Assembly: GCA_003427395.1 (NCBI GenBank)
Contig: BFEA01000481.1
Location: forward strand, 421,408 to 469,731
Direction of reading: 5' to 3'
From: Chara braunii
Taxonomy: Eukaryota > Streptophyta > Charophyceae > Charales > Characeae
DNA: 48,324 nt
The position numbers and the translations under genes were made by a program. Positions 1 to 11,024 of the stretch are shown here, piece after piece. Numbering within the stretch: the first letter of the stretch is position 1; each line of letters begins with the position of its first letter. Under the pieces are notes generated by a model. The model did not search any database. It was given only the letters and a program-made list of their open reading frames with translations, and had not been told where the DNA came from.

Positions 1-533
1 AGTACTCATCGAAAAGAGCATGCTTTTATCGTCTTTGGTCGGAAAGACCCCGACTTTTGCTCGCGCCGTATCCACGCGTCGTACCTAGCTCAATTTTGTT
101 ACAGCTCCTACCGTCGATACCTTTATAGTCAATTGTAGTACTTGCATACTTTACATGGTGCGGCCTCAAAATGCCGCCCTTCCGCAAGTCAGTCGAAAGT
201 TTTCCTCTAGCCATAGCTTCGACGGTCTAACTTCGCTCCGGTGGCGACTCCGTCAGTACGTTCGAAGTCTGCGGCGCGTGCTACGCTATCCGAACCCCTA
301 GCTTACTTTTAACTTGGACCGCCGAGCGGTCCATCTGTTCACACTATTTAACTAACGCGTGCCCACAAAGTGCACGCCCACGCACTCTTTGAATAAGCTA
401 TGCGTGCGCCCGCCGTCCCTGACTTCAAAGTCAGTCACGGTCGAGCGAAAAACACGCTACTTCCTTAAATTTTATCAAGAGTGCTCCCCCTGCGAGGTGC
501 AAAAGTACGCACAATTACCCTTGTAAGGGTATT
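1..533. repeat. Right end of an unidentified interspersed element
   Basis: No credible gene is visible. The segment ends at the palindromic motif ACCCTTGTAAGGGTATT (517-533), preceded by TGCAAAA and a 12-base spacer. The same arrangement with the same spacing recurs at 47836-47871. Immediately to the right, ORF C of gypsy copy A begins abruptly, so I infer that an element of unknown class inserted into, or truncated, that copy and that its right terminus lies near 533. The rest of the element lies left of the window. No TG/CA LTR boundary and no Helitron-like CTRR end is seen. Confidence 0.45.
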
Positions 534-742
534 GGTGCCGATAGCGGGTTGGAGGGGAACGTGATGGGGGTGGTGAGCTGGCGGAGGGTGAGGTAGTCAA
601 GAGGACGGCGAGAGAGTAATCGGGGACGAAGGCCGATCGCCCGTATCGGTACGTCGGCGAACTGGGGGACGGGTTGGGGAGGAGGGGGATTGGCTCCGTC
701 GCCGCGTTGTTGAGGTCGGAGTCGTGGCCGTGAGGTCGCCAT
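515..742 (-). pseudogene. ORF C fragment, copy A
   Basis: The ATG is at 742-740, inside the end of ORF B but in another frame. This is the same overlap as in copies B and C. The N-terminal part matches those ORF C products (proline-rich stretch, then RPLD-LT-RQ-TT-TFP). Similarity stops near 534 where the flanking element begins; the last codons belong to that element. Function is unknown. It shows that the overlapping frame stayed open in a divergent copy. Confidence 0.6.
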
Positions 743-749
743 GTTCTGG

Positions 750-1581
750 TCAGGCCGGCTCCGGATCTTGGTTTGGATCGTCGTGAAAGTGCAAGCTTGC
801 CCCGCTCGCAAACTCTAGTTCCCTCTTTCTGGCCGAGGTTTCCTCTCTTTTGCGGGCTGCCTCCGGATCTTCAGCCTCCGTGCCCGTGCGCAGCGCTTCT
901 TCTGGCACTTCTTCCCACTCCGATTTCGTGGGTCCTTCTTCGTTCTCCTCTTCTCCTTCGTCGTCTTCTTCTTCTTCTTCGCTCTCGAATGGCCGCAAGC
1001 TGCTCTGCCGTTGGATGCCTGAAGAAGGCAGGATCGCGGACCGTCCGAGGATCCAAATACTGCTGCTGCGACCGCGGGATGCGCTCTGTGGCTCCCTCCA
1101 CACAAGCCGACCACTGGAGATACGGCGTCAACGTGCGAGAAAGCACGTGAGGAATCAAGTGCTCGTCGTCTTGCGAGATGATGTCGAGAGGGAGATCGTC
1201 CGCCAACTGCGCTACCGGGATCGCGAGCTCTTGTGCGATGAGCTCTTGTGCGATGAGTTCTTGATGTCCGGGTCGCACTGTACCGAACAGAAATGCGAGA
1301 AGTTCTCCCTCCACGTTGGTTCGCCAAGCCTGGATGAACAGCAACTCTAGGCGCTCTATGCAAGGCGGGCGCACTTCGTTCTCGGTCCACGTCAGCCGTA
1401 CCTTGACCAAGCACAGTGAAAGCTCGACGAAGTCTTCGCACCACAGGTCCCAATGTGGGGGAAGAATGTCGGGGATTGCAAGGGTCGTTAGACAGTAGGA
1501 AAGGGGAGGATGGATATCGGACTGCCAGAAGGAGGGGAAGGTGGAGGGGAGATAAAAAACGGAGATCGGAGAGAGACTCAT
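750..1581 (-). pseudogene. ORF B, copy A (frameshifted)
   Basis: The ATG at 1581-1579 overlaps the stop of ORF A as ATGA. The N-terminal domain of about 190 residues is shared with copies B and C: a Phe/Pro-rich start, a segment with LELLFIQAW, then AQLADDLPLDI and PYLQW. A one-base shift near 990 moves the acidic tail (runs of Glu and Asp) into the frame ending at 750; in the unshifted frame the same DNA reads as poly-Arg. The copy reads TGG where copies B and C share a TAG. I recognise no known domain, and it has the position of an env or accessory gene without a clear signal peptide or membrane anchor. Confidence 0.6.
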
Positions 1582-2057
1582 CGGGGGCGAGGGAAGGGAA
1601 CAACAACAGGGAGAATCGCCGGCGGATCACGCTGGTACACCCGAAGGCCGTCGTATTCGATCGCTCGTGTCTGCGCGACCGTGTCCCCGGGGCGAACCAG
1701 AAGCTGGGTCCACTCGGTGACCAGATCGTTTGCCCACGCGTGCAGCGATGTCCTCACCGCCGAATGTCGTAAGGGGAGGAGCATGGAGAGATCGCCACGG
1801 AAGTTGGTGACGACGGATATGCGGCTGACACCTGGCACTGCTCGCTGATGAACTGCTACTGCTTTGACCAATACCACTGCGTTGGGCCGACCCTCGATCC
1901 TGAACACCGCAGCGGCATACACGCCTTCCGTACAAAAAAAGTGCGCAAGCCGCCGAAGATCTGGACAGAGGTGGGGATGATAGACTTGCCGGATCGTTAA
2001 TCGATCGCGGGGTGCAAGCGATGCTTCGCTAAGGGTTCTTTCCTCCAAAAAACTCAT
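1578..2057 (-). CDS. ORF A, copy A, intact 159-residue accessory ORF
   Basis: The ATG (2057-2055) overlaps the stop of the integrase frame as ATGA, and its stop overlaps the ATG of ORF B, also as ATGA. The product aligns along its whole length with the 160-residue products at 19444-19926 and 30321-30803. Shared stretches include PDLRRLA-FFC-GVYAA, AVVL, AVAVH and the C-terminal PFP. It is open in all three copies although the surrounding pol frames are broken. I recognise no domain, signal peptide or membrane segment. The N-terminal Met is chosen from the alignment; an upstream in-frame start would not align. Confidence 0.7.
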   Translation of the reverse strand: MSFLEERTLSEASLAPRDRLTIRQVYHPHLCPDLRRLAHFFCTEGVYAAAVFRIEGRPNAVVLVKAVAVHQRAVPGVSRISVVTNFRGDLSMLLPLRHSAVRTSLHAWANDLVTEWTQLLVRPGDTVAQTRAIEYDGLRVYQRDPPAILPVVVPFPRPR

Positions 2058-3759
2058 GGCGATGGCGATAGAGACGGAGAGGCAGAGAGGGAGCAAGAGG
2101 AAGAGGGGGATGGCGGAGAGTCAAAGTCGAAGTCTTCTGCTTCCTCCTAGGGAGAAATCGAGGGAGATGGAGACGGAGCAGAGGGAAGGAGGCGAAGATA
2201 GGACACGTGGCGTGTGATCGGACGAGCCGATCGACTGCCAGAGACTTCAGGGGCGAGACGCACGGTGTCCACGCCGTTGGGGCCGAGTTCGATCACGCGA
2301 AATCGCCCGAAGAATCGTGGCGCTAGCTCACCTTGGCGAGCACATTTCCTCACCTGCACCACGTCCCCCAATTTGTACTGGGGCCGCGGACCCACATTCC
2401 CATTTCGGGCTTCGTAGCTCCGGATCTGTCGGCCCTGGGCTAGTTCGGTCATTTTCTGTCGTTTTCGGGCTAGCCTGGGCAGCGACCGTTCCATTAACTC
2501 TAGGTGTCGTTTGGCCTTGTCCCGAGCCATGGCCCTGGTGGGCCTTCGGTTTAATGTAGTCTCATCTGGGAGGCTCGGTATCGAAACGCAAGCGATACTA
2601 TTGGTCCTTAATTGGATGGGGCTTAGCCCCGTCGATTCGTGGGGCGTTCCGCGATGGACCGCCAGGATATCATCGACGATATCGTCGCAATGCTGTCTTT
2701 ATCACCCGGTTAGCATTTTCGACCAGCCCATTGGACTGTGACATGTGGGGTGCAGTGTTCCGTATGGCGACGCCGTGTAGGACCAGATTCCTTAACACTT
2801 CTCCCCTGAATTCAGCCCCATTGCCAGTGTTGGTTAGGATTTCTTCCGTATCCTGATGCATCCCGAGGAAACGGTTGACATATCGCGCGATTTCCGTGGC
2901 TTGCCGCGTGCGACAAGGATACGCTTCGATCCATTTCGAGAAATGGTCGACAAATACCAGTAGGACTGAATATTCGCAACTATTAGGGCCAGGGGGCATC
3001 ACTATGTCGGTAGTGTCCATGCTCACTCTTTGAAATGGCCTTTCAACAACCATGGGCACTATCGATCTTGGTGGCTGAATCGGCGCCTTGTCAGCGCCGC
3101 AGACTTGACAGTTGGTGACAATGTATTTTACATCGTCGCGGATATTGGACCAATACCACTCATTTTTGTCGATCGCGGACTCCGTGATCCCTACAGCAAA
3201 ATAGGCTGCAGTTTCCTCGTGGGCGGTCTTAACCCAGTCATACCGCATGAACGGATGCGGCACTACCATCCAAATCCCACTGCCGTTCGTTTTCCATTTT
3301 TCTAACCTACCCTCTATCCATCGATAATTCTGAGCCCTTTCGTTGGCCCTCCTCCGGTCTTCCTTGGTGAAATCCTGGAGGGGGTTACCTACTAGGCTAC
3401 TAGGGTGGCAATTAAGGCAATATCCGTCCATACTTTGGCCCTTCTAAACTTCCGGGTCTTTTCCAATCCTTCCGACCTGGCATCAAAAAAGCGATCCTCG
3501 ATCGGAATCTTATCGGTCCGGCACAAGGGGCACAACCATGGTTTGCTACCGTTTCTGTATTGGATGCACGAGCCATGGGCTCGTGCAACACACTGTCGGC
3601 AATCTACCCATCCGCATATCCCTCCCCGTTAGGACGCATGGAGACCGAATAGACGCGGGAGATAGCTTCGCAGAAATAACAAAATTTGTCAGGCAGGGAG
3701 AGGAGAGACGAGGAGGAAGGGGGGGAGAGAGGGGTAGTGGGGTTACCTCCATCACCCAT
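2054..3759 (-). pseudogene. PHD-like module plus integrase, copy A (frameshifted)
   Basis: The proposed start ATG (3759-3757) overlaps the RNase H stop as ATGGGTGA. In order: Ser/Pro-rich leader, PHD-like zinc module (3521-3681), HHCC region with HEETAAY and C-x2-C, integrase core with MDTTDI as the first Asp and a Glu in VENANR, then a GPY/F-like C-terminus (2147-2530) with KLGDVVQVRK and FFGRFRVIELGPNG. The second catalytic Asp is damaged: the motif reads TNTGNGAEF instead of TDN-AEF. Frameshifts lie in the PHD module, between 2670 and 2530, and near 2147. The Ser/Pro-rich tail ends exactly at the ATGA shared with ORF A. Confidence 0.8.
3521..3681 (-). other. PHD-finger-like zinc module, copy A
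   Basis: This segment encodes C-Y-F-C, then after about 23 residues V-D-C-R-Q-C, x4-H-x2-C, and finally W-L-C-P-L-C. This is the C4HC3 pattern of PHD fingers, including the aromatic residue two places before the last Cys pair. It is 161 bases long against 162 in copies B and C, so one base is missing and the two halves lie in different frames. All eight putative ligands are encoded. Confidence 0.65.
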
Positions 3760-5474
3760 CGCCACCGTTTTGCTTTTTGCCACGTGGGAGAACTGCCACT
3801 TGTCCGTACTTCGGCTCATTGGTTAAGTCCGGTTCTTTCCACCGTGTAATTTCCTCGCCCTTCGGTACCTTGGCAGGTCTATGCAGACGTGTCAGCCCGT
3901 CTGCATTGCCGTGTCGCTCTGTCTTTCGATGGACGATATCGAAGTCGTATTCTTGCAGTCGCACCGCCTATCGGCCAATCATGCTCGTGTAGTTGGTGAG
4001 CTTCTTCAACGCCAGCAGAGGCTCGTGATCTGTTACGAGGCGAAACTTATGTCCGTAGAGATACGGATGGAAGTGCTGGATTCCCCAAACTACCGCATAG
4101 CATTCGCCTTGAGGTGCGGAGTCGTTTCTTTGCTCATCTGGTACGGTTCGAGACGCGTACTCGATGACGTGTTCTCGACCATCGTTCCCCTTCTGGGCTA
4201 AAATAGCGGAAATAGCTTCCGGTTGCCAGTCTGTGATGAGAATGAACTGCTTCGAGGGGTCCGGCCAAATCAAAATAGGGGCTGTTGCCAGAGCGTCTTT
4301 GAGGGTTGCAAACCCAATTGAGAGGTTGGTCCTTCCGTAACAGGTTCGTTAGCGGTCGTGCAATCGCGGCAAAGCCCTCGATGAAGCGTCGGTAGTACGA
4401 CGCCAGCCCCAAGAAGGCTCGAACCTGCGTCAGTGACGTGGGAACCGGGGCTTCCTTCACCACCGCAACTTTTCTCGAGTCCGGCCGCAATCCTTCACGT
4501 GTCACGACGTAGCCCAAGAATGAAATTTCCGAGAGGAAAAATTCGCTTTTCTCGAGCGCAATCTTGAACCCAGCATCTCTCAGTGCGCCCAGTGTCCACT
4601 TGATGTGTTGCGCGTGCCCGTGATAGGTCTCCGAATAGACCAGGATGTCATCCATGTACACGATCACACAAAAGTTGATCATCCCTTGCGTCAGCCGTGT
4701 CTTATTCACGACATTATGGAACGTCATGTTCATTGCTCGCTGAAACGTGGCAGGCGCATTGCAAATCCCCATCAGACACCGAACCCACTGCCACGTGCCC
4801 TCAAACAACACAAAGGCCGTTTTCGGTCGATCTTCTTCCCTTACCAGAATATGATGGAAACCATGTGGAATATCAAACTTGCTGAAATAATTAGCGCACC
4901 CAATCGCATCCAACAAATCATCAATCCGGGGGAGGGGATACACATCTTTGATCGTGATTTCATTCAACTTGCGGTAATCAATGCAAATGCGAATCGCCCC
5001 GTTTTTCTTCGGTACTAATACTACGGGAAAGGACCAAGGTCCGGTAGCGGGTTCAATCCAACTGTTGGCTTCGAACTCCCGAATTCGTTCGAGAGCCTTT
5101 TTGCTTTCAATCAAGGAATACCGATAAGGTTTGCAATGAATCGGGGAGTGATTTCCTGTCTGAATTTCATGTTGGATTACTAACGACAACCCAATGTCGG
5201 TATCTGACATGCTAATTGCTCTTTGATATTCCGTTAGAATATCCGCAATTACCTGGTGGATTTCATCCGGTACATACTGTGGAACGTGTAGTTCGAACAG
5301 TTGGTCCCAAATCCGAACGTCAATCTGTTTCGTGTTCGCCTGTTTTGTCAAATCGGGTGGAGGCGCTGAGATGAATGAATGATCCGATCGCCAGGAGAAC
5401 ACCGTGACCATCATCTGAGCATCTTCTTCTCGGATTGCCACGTGTCCTTCCGGGGTAATCCCGCCACAAACATT
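3752..5474 (-). pseudogene. Reverse transcriptase and RNase H, copy A
   Basis: This follows the protease frame directly after an in-frame TAG (5477-5475). RT fingers and palm are clear: LVPKKNGAIRICIDYRKLN, FSKFDI (motif A Asp), a degenerate GICNAPATFQ region, and YMDDILVYS (catalytic Asp pair), then FLGLASYYRRFI in the thumb. A frameshift near 4300 leads into RNase H, with ITDWQPEAISAILAQ, GECYAVVW, VTDHEPLLAL and, after a stop near 3965, HRKTERHGNADGLTRL. The RNase H frame ends at TGA 3754-3752. It would copy element RNA into DNA in virus-like particles, but this copy is broken. Confidence 0.9.
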
Positions 5475-8052
5475 CTACCATGGCACTTCCTTAGTTGCGA
5501 TCTTTATCCCCAGTCCGTTTGTTTCTGCTTCGAAACGCCCAGGGGGTTCCAGAGAGCTTGCTTCCGCCCCCAATTGTAACAATCTCACTTCTTTGGCCGA
5601 GGTTAGTAAGGACTTGGGTAGATCCGTAATATCACAATAATGCTTCTTGTCACTGTACCGGGCGAGGAGAGGGGCGATACCTTCGTACAGGGTTTGAGGG
5701 GGTTCCAAAGAATCGACCATCCTCGAAATCTGCACGAGGGGCTCGCTTAAGATCATCGCCTTGGTCCTCTGAATTTTTCGGCTGGTCAGTTGCATCGTTC
5801 TTGCTATCGTTTTGGGCGACGGGTAGTAAACGCATTGTCGTACCAATTTCAAGATCTCCGGATCACCTTCGTCACTGCTTTCCGCATCATCAGTTGATGG
5901 CTTCCCTTCTGCGGGTTCGTCCCAGGAGATCATGCGGAGGGTCCCTACCATCATCGGCGAAACCCGGGGAATCGTGGTAGTAGTAGTGCGAAGGGTCAAT
6001 CGCATGGGCACAACATAGGGTTTTCCTCCNGTATTTCGGAGGACGATCGATCGTTGTTCGAAATCCAGGTTGGCTCGTAATGCCACAAGAGCAGGAAATC
6101 CGAAAAGAACGTCGTACATATTAACATCTAGTACTACGACATCCCCAAGCGCGTGTACTTTTCCTAATCGGAAAGCGACGTTGGTCATTCTCCCCACAAT
6201 TTTGATATTTTCCTCATCTTTCTCGGTGAGCATGATCAGATCATTTTTTCTGCCTGCCCTTTCGACCACTCTCAGTGAAATAGCCAACACAGCTGCTCTC
6301 GAGTCTATAATGGCGTTATAAGGAATTCCCCAAATTTCTATATCGCACTCTGCAGATTTCCATGGAATAGGTTTAATCCGTAGGAAATGATCGTCTTTCT
6401 GAATTAATCCTAACCGTATCGGATCCGGAGTGTTTGTTGGGTCTTCTTCCGGCGCGGGGCCTTTGGCTTTTACATTCGGTGCTCGGGCGAGAGCGAATCG
6501 CTTTCAATTCGCTTTATAGTGCTGTAACATTTGCTCGTTGGCTTGCTCAGAGATCGAGAGTAGATGACCAATCGAAACGGGGATCCGATGGTCCAAGGCT
6601 CGGATGACGTTTAGTACATCGATATCTCCTGTGACGAAGGTGGGTCCTCTCGACTCCATTTCTCCTACGGACGGTCGCCACTCCGCCACCTCTTTTGGTT
6701 CTGGCGCTGGTCTGATTGTTCCGATCATCCCCAACCCAGGATATCCCAGCGACACATACTGGTCTAGCGGAATTAGCTCGGCGGCCTCTTCCGAGGTAGC
6801 CAGGGCACTTCCCCTGCCCTCTACTTCTTCCATCAAGGCTCCGACTCGTCCAGGTCCGTTGGCGATCGGAGCCGCGGCCATGGGTGCGGCTCCGATCCGC
6901 TGTTGTGGAGGTCGATGGGGACAATCACGGGCTAGATGTCCGGGGTGATGACAAGCGTAGCAAACATTCAGATTGTTCGCAGCTCCTCCCAGAGCAGGGG
7001 CAGGGGCTAATCCTTGTTGCATCGGAGGGGCACGCACCGCAATGAGGCGCATGTTCGTCATCATGGCTTCCAACCGAGGATTGTGCTCTCGCTGGTCCTT
7101 TTTACTTTCTTGGATAAAAAATCAAAGTTTTGGTTAGTTCGAAAATGGCCGCCGATTCGTTTGATCGTACAGGGGCCTTTACAGGAGGCGGGGGTAATGT
7201 CCTGACGGGCGGGGGCATCATAGGAGCAGAGATGTTCGGAGTTTCGCTTAGGATTACTCGTTTGGGGCCTATCTGTTCCATATAAGTGACCGGTCCTGAT
7301 ACAAATCCCATGTTTTCAAATTTGTTCTGCAAAGCAGCCAGTTCTGCTCTCGCTCGTGCGAGCTCGGTCAAGTCTCCGTCTCTAGGGTAGTCTTCTCCTT
7401 CCAGGAAGTTCGCTGCGAACTTCCGTTCCATTTCTTCCACGGCAGCCATAATTTGTTGTAGTGTATGAGTGATGGGGGAAAGCTGCTTTCGCAACTTAGT
7501 CCTTATTGTTCCACTGCGAAGTCTGTCAATGGACAGGTCTCTCCCTACTTGCTCACCTTTCTCAGTTTTTACGAACATCCTGTAGAACCGGTTTCGATAT
7601 TCCGCAACGGATTCGAGCAGTTTTTGCACTCGGTCCTTGATCATGTACAATGCCTGCTCAGGGTGAACATAATCAAACCGGTTCATGAAATCTCGTTCGA
7701 AGATCGGGAGATCCACCCATACATAGGTACTATACCAATGATGAGCGTCTCCTCCCATTCGAGTCGGAATGTTGATCTGTGCTTCGTGATCATCGTACTG
7801 CTGTGCTCTAAGCGTGGCCAGCCATGCTCCTGCGAGATGGTGTGCCAGATCAAATAGATGGAGATCTGGTGGCGACATGGGGGCTCGTGCACGTGGGGCA
7901 GGTTGATTAGGTGGGTTAGCATTTTGTTGCGGAGCCGGAATTTGCACGTTGGCAGCCATATTGGCTGCTCGTCGGTTAGCCGATCTGCTTCTGGTGACGA
8001 TAGGGTCGCGTCTATACGCGTTTCGAGGGCGAGGTCGCCCACGGTTAGCCAT
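5475..8052 (-). pseudogene. Gag and protease, copy A (frameshifted)
   Basis: The ATG at 8052-8050 begins MANRGRPRPRN and matches copy C. A basic N-terminus is followed by a retrotransposon Gag domain (AGAWLATLRAQQYDD, FERDFMNRFDYVHPEQ, EYRNRFYRMFVK). A frameshift near 7100 separates this from the zinc knuckle CYACHHPGHLARDC (C-x2-C-x4-H-x4-C). After a conserved linker of roughly 130 residues comes the protease. Its active site reads DSRA rather than DSGA, so it is probably dead. The frame ends at KEVPW followed by TAG, the same stop as in copies B and C. Confidence 0.88.
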
Positions 8053-8101
8053 GTCGCTTAATTAACGTGTTATCAATCCTAAGACCTGAGCCACGTGTCG
8101 G

Positions 8102-8113
8102 GCTCCGATACCA
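8102..8113 (-). other. Primer binding site, copy A
   Basis: On the minus strand the sequence is TGGTATCGGAGC. It differs at one base from the usual plant primer site TGGTATCAGAGC, complementary to the 3' end of initiator tRNA-Met. It starts directly after the LTR. The same variant occurs in copies B and C. Confidence 0.85.
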
Positions 8114-8139
8114 ACCTCACGCCCGGCGCGACTTCCTGA

Positions 8140-8745
8140 TCAGAGTGGGTTGTGGGCCTGGAAGTGCGAAAAGGGGTGTGCCAAGGATTTTTGGGAAAAC
8201 TGGGGGAGTCTTAAGGGTATGGTTGTAATTAGGCGAATAAGGGGTGCGTGCGCAAGGGACTCGGGTGAAAAGGGGCCAGGACATTGTGGGCGACGAGTTA
8301 CGGGGAAATCCCTTCCTGGTGGAGGTGGTTCCGAAAAGTTAGGCCGTCGGGGGCCGCCACGTGGCGCAGGTCGCCGCGGACCTTGGTTGGGCCTTCGGAA
8401 TTCCTGAGTTCTCTGTGCGCCGCTGCGTCGGCAATTTACGCATAAAGTGTTGGGCCAATAGGGGGCTATGGCAGGCCACGGAACGACGCTGAGTTGATGG
8501 TACGAGAGGAGAACTTGAAGGCGAAAAGGAGGGAAACTGGTGGTGATGACGACAAATCCCGGGTGGGTGAAGTAGGGGGAAGGGAAATCAGAGCACCGGG
8601 GGTCGTTAGAGGTGGCGTAGTGAAGTTCCCGTGGACATAGTCGATTCTTCGTGTGGCAGGGGTATCTCGTCCTAATGAGCTCATTTATTATCGGGGTGAA
8701 GTAATTCGGGTCGTAGGACGAGTCTGAGCTCCAAGATCGCGTCAT
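8140..8745 (-). CDS. LTR-embedded ORF, copy A, 201 residues
   Basis: The ATG is at 8745-8743 and the frame runs nearly to the inner end of the LTR. The product aligns with the ORFs in LTR1, LTR2 and LTR3: it begins MTRS, then YDPNYFTP, RYPC, NRLCPRE, DPRCSDFP, YFTHPGFVVI, YHQLSVVPW, C-x2-C (CVNC), and an Arg/Pro-rich tail. Five Cys positions are shared. It is the longest and least interrupted version although this LTR is the most diverged. If transcription starts at the TATA at 9670, the ORF lies in the RNA leader upstream of Gag. The basic tail suggests nucleic-acid binding; I know no family for it. Confidence 0.55.
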   Translation of the reverse strand: MTRSWSSDSSYDPNYFTPIINELIRTRYPCHTKNRLCPRELHYATSNDPRCSDFPSPYFTHPGFVVITTSFPPFRLQVLLSYHQLSVVPWPAIAPYWPNTLCVNCRRSGAQRTQEFRRPNQGPRRPAPRGGPRRPNFSEPPPPGRDFPVTRRPQCPGPFSPESLAHAPLIRLITTIPLRLPQFSQKSLAHPFSHFQAHNPL

Positions 8746-9663
8746 GGTGTCATTGTGTAGGGGATAACTCTGGTTGGGGAATTGTCACTGCGCACGAGCA
8801 CGTGTGGGACAGGTGAACTTAGTTGCGCCTCGGCATGCTCGTATGGGATGACAATTCCGCCGCGAATCTTGTTTGGGTGGGCGAATCAACGCACGGTGAT
8901 GCGTTTAAATGCGCGATTCGGATCTCGTCTTGCGCGGCGTTCGCGGGGCTCGATGTCGGATTGTCTAATTGCTCCGTAAGTTTGGTTATGCGAGAGGCAA
9001 CCACACCACAACCCAATCGCGAGACAAGCAAAGACGAGAACACAATCACTATCGGGGCCAAATTCCTATCCCATCTACAGCTGTATCAGGTGCAGGCGAA
9101 GTTTTGACACAACATAAGCAAAAACAAAGATTCTCAGCAAAAAGATAGACAAGCAAGCATAGCATCCATACATCCATACATCATACATTCAGTAATCATA
9201 CAAGTAGTGCAATCGAGATAGAAAGCGCAAGACAGGTGCGGGCAAAACCCAAGTCCAGATTCCAGAAAGCCGAAACGAGGATAAGAATGGGCAACCCCCC
9301 GGAGCCGCAATCAAAATGTATGTACACAGATGAAGAGGGGGGAGAGACAAAGAAACAGCAAATCCACGTCCATCAACCTCAACTCTCTTCTCCTTTCTCT
9401 CTCTCTCCGATGCGGACAGTCCGTCGTCACGCACCAACCCACGAAGTTGTCACCCCGCTTAGTCCTTCCACACCCGTCGGATTCGCCCGTGCCCACAGTC
9501 CGTCGTGGCCCACGTCGATCCCGCGCGTTCGGCACCAGCCCGTCGGGTCGCCGAATTCCAACTCTACTCACCTCTTACTTCGCTCGTGTGCCGACCCTTC
9601 CTGATCGCGCAACCCCGAGCTTCCAACAACGGGTTAAGAGAGCTGACTAATCGCGCAGCCGAA

Positions 9664-9670
9664 ATTTATA
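9664..9670 (-). promoter_or_regulatory. TATA box in the LTR of copy A
   Basis: The minus strand reads TATAAAT directly downstream of GCATGCATGCACGC. The same arrangement occurs in LTR1 and LTR2. It is the best conserved core promoter candidate of the family. Confidence 0.6.
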
Positions 9671-10447
9671 GCGTGCATGCATGCGCGAAGAACACGGAAT
9701 CACCAGGACTTAGAGTGAGGATTAGAGAGAGAACGCCTGCGTTCTGCATGATCGGCCGCGGCGTGGGGAACGTAACCCTTCTCCACGCATCGATCCGAGC
9801 ATGCAAGCCACGACTTACAAGATTTCAGCAAAAGAAAGAAAGGGAGGGGCGGGAGAGACGAAGTGCAAGAAGAGAGATACAGTTGCAATGGCGCCCGCCC
9901 GAAATTACAATTTCACATATGATTAAAGGCGCCCATTGATCAGGGTACTGTTACAGCCGCATGAAGAAGCGCGTAGACAAAAGGTGCAGTGCGGCGATAA
10001 AAATCCTAATTACTAAATTCGTAATTCGTATCTAATGCGGAAAAGCAAAAAGCGCGAATTTCCAGAAAGAAGGTCCGAAATTCCGAGAGCCATCGGGGCT
10101 CGACAAAATTTGAAAAAAAAAGATTCAAAAGAGAATTCAAAAAGAACAAAGCATTTTTCCGCGCGATGCCCGCGCCCAAAAGATCAAAACCGAAACGAAA
10201 GAAACGTCGTCATCATTTATTAATCGCGCACGCAGTGGCGAGCCAAACATCCATCCGACCAATCACTCAACCGGCCTCCCATGATACACTCAGCCCCGAA
10301 GAAGCGACGAAAAAGACGAAGAAGCAAGGGTACTGATGCAACTTTCCACTAATCCCGTTTTTCCGTAAGTGGCCCAATGTTCCCAGCTTAGGATCCCTCG
10401 TTGCAACCGCGCAGGAAGTCGCGCGTTGCCGAAAGTGGTTACCTCGG

Positions 10448-10845
10448 CCCTGGGAGAGCCGATAGCGGGTGGGTACCGTAGCGCTCCGTTACCAGCGTCG
10501 CTCCGTGATTTTTGCGAGCGCTGTAGGTTAAGCGTCGATGTTCCCAGGTATCTTCCTGTTGTGGGATGGAGAATAGCAAGGATTAAGGCACACTAAGTAT
10601 CCCGGAGCGTGGTACACGAATACCCTGTGGCCTGCAGTAATTAAGTCGGCTTTCTTTCTTACCGAAGTAAAACACTGTACTTGACACATTTAGGGTTGGA
10701 CCCCACTATTCAGTTAACTTTGGTCTGGGTCTAGGAATAAAATGATTACTATCCTTTTGGTTCTCTTGCATTTTTTACTTTTCGGGGGGTTGGCCCCTGC
10801 AGGTTCAGTTATGTAAGCAAAACTGGGTAACGCTCCCAGGTGGTT
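10448..10845. other. Flank between copy A and the assembly gap
   Basis: No gene is seen. AGGGTTGGACCCCACT at 10692-10707 is identical to the start of the small TIR element at 11021, so another end of that family probably lies here, with its remainder in or across the N gap. Confidence 0.4.
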
Positions 10846-10990
10846 NNNNNNNNNNNNNNNNNNNNNNNNNNNNNNNNNNNNNNNNNNNNNNNNNNNNNNN
10901 NNNNNNNNNNNNNNNNNNNNNNNNNNNNNNNNNNNNNNNNNNNNNNNNNNNNNNNNNNNNNNNNNNNNNNNNNNNNNNNNNNNNNNNNNN
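10846..10990. other. Assembly gap of 145 N
   Basis: A run of 145 unknown bases. A 29-base A run (10993-11021) lies on its right edge, so the gap probably marks a low-complexity or repeat-collapse problem. Confidence 0.99.

Positions 10991-11020
<30 letters not shown>

Positions 11021-11024
<4 letters not shown>

Larger units (their letters stand above)
534..10447 (-). mobile_element. Ty3/gypsy-like LTR retrotransposon, copy A (3' truncated)
   Basis: Reading the minus strand from right to left gives a 5' LTR (8114-10447), primer binding site (8102-8113), Gag with zinc knuckle, protease, RT with YMDD, RNase H, zinc module plus integrase, and ORFs A, B and C. The order RT, RNase H, integrase is that of Metaviridae (Ty3/gypsy). 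The copy is clearly more diverged from B and C than those are from each other, which makes it useful for judging conservation. Its 3' LTR is missing because another element begins at about 533. Every long frame carries frameshifts or stops, so this copy is not autonomous. One N sits at 6030. Confidence 0.93.
8114..10447 (-). repeat. 5' LTR of copy A
   Basis: About 2.33 kb, homologous along its length to LTR1, LTR2 and LTR3 in reverse orientation. Its outer edge is fixed by similarity, which begins at AACCACTTTC (revcomp of about 10431-10441); the first seven bases (TGTGACG in the others) are not recognisable. It contains a TATA motif (9664-9670) and the LTR ORF (8140-8745). The second TATA motif of the other LTRs is degenerate here, near 9317. 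Confidence 0.88.

Noticed and set aside
517-533. Helitron 3' end hairpin
   Set aside because: No CTRR follows the hairpin at the expected distance and no Rep/helicase coding is present.
537-549. GCCGATAGCGGGT repeated at 537-549 and 10458-10470, near the two edges of copy A
   Set aside because: Thirteen identical bases look like a target duplication, but the left one lies inside ORF C sequence and not at an LTR border; probably chance.
815-1630. Long basic frame (271 codons, Arg/Lys-rich) opposite and beside ORF B of copy A
   Set aside because: It is the acidic-tail DNA of ORF B read in the wrong frame; it does not align with copies B and C.
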